DNA of 6,904 bases, from assembly GCA_036004445.1 (NCBI GenBank), contig DASYRL010000041.1, positions 1 to 6,904 on the forward strand, read 5' to 3'. A model generated the notes under the pieces. It ran no database searches. It was not told the origin of the DNA and worked only from the letters and a program-made list of their open reading frames with translations. Source of the stretch: DASXUC01 sp036004445 (lineage in GTDB: Bacteria; Sysuimicrobiota; Sysuimicrobiia; Sysuimicrobiales; Kaftiobacteriaceae). Below are positions 5,835-6,904 of the stretch, in pieces. How positions within the stretch are numbered: the first letter of the stretch is position 1; each line of letters opens with the position of its first letter. A program made the position numbers and the translations under genes.

Positions 5835-6904
5835 ATGCGGGCCCCCGCAGCCTCCCCGGCCCTAGCGTCCACTTCTCACCGAGAGAAGCAGCGCGGCGTG
5901 ATTCTCGCCTCCGCCGGCTACGGCCTTGCTCTCATCATCATCTACCTGCTCTCCCTATACGGCAACCAACCCCTATCGACGGTGCACTGGGCGGTGCTGA
6001 TCGGGGGGACCCTCGCAGTTCAGAGCGTCCTCTGGTTCATTCCACGGCTGGGCCTCGACGCACGCATCAAGTGGGACCGCCACTACGTCTACGTCCCAAT
6101 GCTGGCCAACGCGGTCCTGCTCAACGTGTATGCGTACTCCGCGCCGCCTGCCCGGATGCTCCTGCTGATGGGATGGTTCGCGTCGCTGGTGTTCGTGGCC
6201 GGCCTTATCGGTTTCAGCGGCGTGGCCGCGCTGAGTATGGCGATGACGGCTGGCTACCTGGGGACGGTGGCGCTGCGTATGGCCACCGGGACGCAGGTGT
6301 TCGTCCCGTTCGAGATGCTGGTGGCGGCCGCCTTTCTGGCGGTCAACCTCTACATCGGGCTGGTTTTCGAGCGGCTGCTCCGCCAGCGCGAGCATACCAT
6401 CGCCCTCCGGCGCGAGCTGCACGAACAGGCGATCACCGACCCGCTGACCGGCCTGTACAATCGCCGCCAGTTCGAGTACGTGCTGGGGGCGGAGATTACA
6501 CGTATCCAGCGGTACGGCGGTCAGTGCACGCTGGCGATCATCGACCTGGACTTCTTCAAGCGGTACAATGACCGGTTCGGGCACGTCGCCGGCGACGTCA
6601 TCCTCCAGGAGCTGGCCGGTGTGATGCGCCGGCAGATTCGCAGCAGCGATCTGCTGGCCCGCTATGGCGGTGAGGAGTTTGCGCTGGTGATGCCCGGGGC
6701 GACGAAGGAGACGGCGCTGGTCGCCATGGAGCGCCTGCGGACGGTGGTCGAAGACCACCCGTTCAAAGATGAAGAGATCATGCCACGCGGGAAGATGACC
6801 ATCTCGATCGGGGTCGCCTCGTGTCCGGAGGACGGACAGGATTTCGACACCCTCGTGCAGCGCGCCGACAAGGCGTTGTACGCCGCGAAACAGGGCGGAC
6901 GCAA
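5835..6904 (+). CDS. Membrane-anchored diguanylate cyclase (GGDEF domain, GGEEF variant), 3' end missing
   Basis: The frame starts at ATG 5835 and is still open at the right edge after 356 codons. About six hydrophobic segments are visible, near residues 21-41, 51-69, 84-102, 107-127, 129-147 and 157-178. A short linker leads to the GGDEF domain: DPLTGLYNRRQFE (202-214), the metal-binding IIDLDFFKRYND (235-246), FGHVAGD (248-254), the active site RYGGEEF (276-282), SIGVA (324-328) and ADKALYAAKQGG (344-355). RSSD (269-272), five residues before GGEEF, is the inhibitory I-site that binds c-di-GMP. All key residues are present, so it should make c-di-GMP from two GTP under product inhibition. 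The membrane part resembles MASE-type sensors, but I cannot name its family or ligand. No clear ribosome-binding site precedes the ATG; GTG at 5898 (Val22), behind GAGAGAAG, is an alternative. Little of the C-terminus should be missing unless another domain follows. Confidence 0.9.
   Translation, partial: MRAPAASPALASTSHREKQRGVILASAGYGLALIIIYLLSLYGNQPLSTVHWAVLIGGTLAVQSVLWFIPRLGLDARIKWDRHYVYVPMLANAVLLNVYAYSAPPARMLLLMGWFASLVFVAGLIGFSGVAALSMAMTAGYLGTVALRMATGTQVFVPFEMLVAAAFLAVNLYIGLVFERLLRQREHTIALRRELHEQAITDPLTGLYNRRQFEYVLGAEITRIQRYGGQCTLAIIDLDFFKRYNDRFGHVAGDVILQELAGVMRRQIRSSDLLARYGGEEFALVMPGATKETALVAMERLRTVVEDHPFKDEEIMPRGKMTISIGVASCPEDGQDFDTLVQRADKALYAAKQGGR

Noticed and set aside
5816..6571. 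Open frame of 251 codons on the plus strand, and 261 codons on the minus strand at 5973-6758
   Set aside because: Both overlap the cyclase gene in other frames. The frame from 5835 carries the GGEEF motif set and membrane helices, whereas these are Pro/Arg/Gln-rich with no recognisable motif.
1..6904. Defence system, mobile element, CRISPR array, tRNA or rRNA gene
   Set aside because: All of the long stretches are explained by housekeeping and signalling genes. No transposase, integrase, repeat-spacer array or tRNA-like cloverleaf was seen on either strand.

Overview
The window looks like an ordinary stretch of chromosome from a GC-rich, free-living bacterium. It carries a mismatch-repair block, mutS-mutL-miaA, on the minus strand. 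The same strand continues with the 5' end of a DapL-type aminotransferase, and a membrane-anchored diguanylate cyclase faces away on the plus strand. The MutL keeps a complete endonuclease motif set, so the organism uses the MutH-independent form of repair found in most bacteria outside the enterobacterial group. The gene order, high GC content, DapL-like neighbour and a REP-like palindrome would fit a deep-branching environmental lineage such as Methylomirabilota (NC10), Rokubacteria or Acidobacteria. That placement is only a guess from context.

Layout on the minus strand, from right to left: mutS (about 5756 to 3075) overlaps mutL (3078 to 1339) by four bases (ATGA). A 65-base spacer made of 9-base repeats follows, then miaA (1273 to 356, GTG start). 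Next comes a 110-base spacer holding a long imperfect palindrome and a partial second copy of its end, and then the first 81 codons of the aminotransferase (245 to 1, cut by the window edge). On the plus strand, a six-helix membrane protein with a GGEEF domain starts near 5835 and runs off the right edge. It and mutS are divergent, with 21 to 78 bases between them depending on the mutS start.

MutS recognises mismatches and MutL is recruited to nick the DNA. MiaA prenylates A37 of tRNAs that read UNN codons, and DapL makes LL-diaminopimelate for lysine and peptidoglycan. The close packing suggests that at least mutS-mutL, and probably miaA, share a transcript. The cyclase is probably a separate signalling gene that only shares the divergent start region.

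I found no mobile element, CRISPR array, tRNA, rRNA or defence system. The least explained parts are the two non-coding spacers. The mutL-miaA spacer contains repeat units that could pair either with the miaA ribosome-binding site or with its first codons, but not both at once. The miaA-dapL spacer carries the REP-like palindrome.
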